A stretch of 13,107 nt of DNA from DASQHY01 sp036390175 (GTDB lineage: Bacteria; Acidobacteriota; Terriglobia; Acidiferrales; UBA7541). Numbering within the stretch: the stretch's first letter is position 1; each line of letters begins with the position of its first letter. Made by a program: the position numbers and the translations under genes. This document shows positions 13,041 to 13,107 of the stretch, one piece after another. The notes below the pieces were generated by a model. That model was not told where the DNA came from. It did not search any database and saw only the letters and a list, made by a program, of their open reading frames with translations. The stretch covers positions 1-13,107 of the forward strand of contig DASWCG010000304.1 of NCBI GenBank assembly GCA_036390175.1, read 5' to 3'.

Positions 13041-13107
13041 GCGGAAGTGGCGGAACTGGCAGACGCACCATCTTGAGGGGGTGGCGCCGTAAGGCGTGAG
13101 GGTTCGA
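13041..13107 (+). tRNA. tRNA-Leu (anticodon GAG), 3' end cut by the window
   Basis: Acceptor 5' strand GCGGAAG, D-stem GCG/CGC around GAACTGGCAGA, anticodon stem CCATC/GGTGG with loop TTGAGGG, so the anticodon is GAG, reading CTC/CTT. A long class II variable arm (GCC GTAA GGC) is as expected for leucine, and the T-arm begins GAGGGTTCGA. About 20 bases of the 3' part are beyond the edge. Confidence 0.93.

Overview
The window reads as a high-GC bacterial chromosome segment, most likely from an Acidobacteriota genome. That assignment is an inference. It rests on the GC-rich coding bias, on several proteins resembling ones I associate with acidobacterial genomes (the Cys-rich protein at 2326-2967, the exported protein at 8416-9318), and on short degenerate intergenic repeats of a style seen in that phylum. 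No 16S or other decisive marker is present.

Left part (1-5366). A partial response regulator with the start of an HD-GYP domain runs leftward off the window edge; its receiver domain lacks the phospho-acceptor Asp and the conserved Lys. A spacer of about 445 bp follows and carries a good sigma70-type promoter for a radical SAM protein of the SPL/PA0069-like family (960-2279). Converging on it is a leftward two-gene unit: a nine-helix M28 metallopeptidase of ERMP1-like layout (3000-5366), then a small eight-cysteine, probably zinc-binding protein (2326-2967).

Middle part (5367-8415), an accessory and decaying region with lower GC. The spacer 5367-6107 has no convincing gene. It holds three kinds of short repeat, a textbook G-quadruplex motif (four runs of five G on the minus strand) and a strong minus-strand promoter that would transcribe all of them as a leader toward the peptidase. 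Then come a frameshifted, probably internally deleted remnant of a membrane-anchored DUF4760-like protein, a RusA-like endonuclease divergent from it across a palindromic -10 element, an intact leftward VapBC-type toxin-antitoxin pair, and a rightward DUF2281-type antitoxin followed by a truncated PIN toxin whose first metal-binding Asp is Asn.

Right part (8416-13107), core genome. An exported protein with a C-terminal SmpA/BamE-like module is followed by a promoter and the cluster gap-pgk-tpiA-secG. This cluster gives three consecutive lower-glycolysis/gluconeogenesis enzymes and the SecG translocon subunit. A tRNA-Leu(GAG) with its own promoter is cut by the right edge.

I see no complete new defence or mobile system. 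The least explained parts are the repeat/G-quadruplex leader upstream of the M28 gene, the degenerate receiver, and the peptidase/Cys-rich protein pair.
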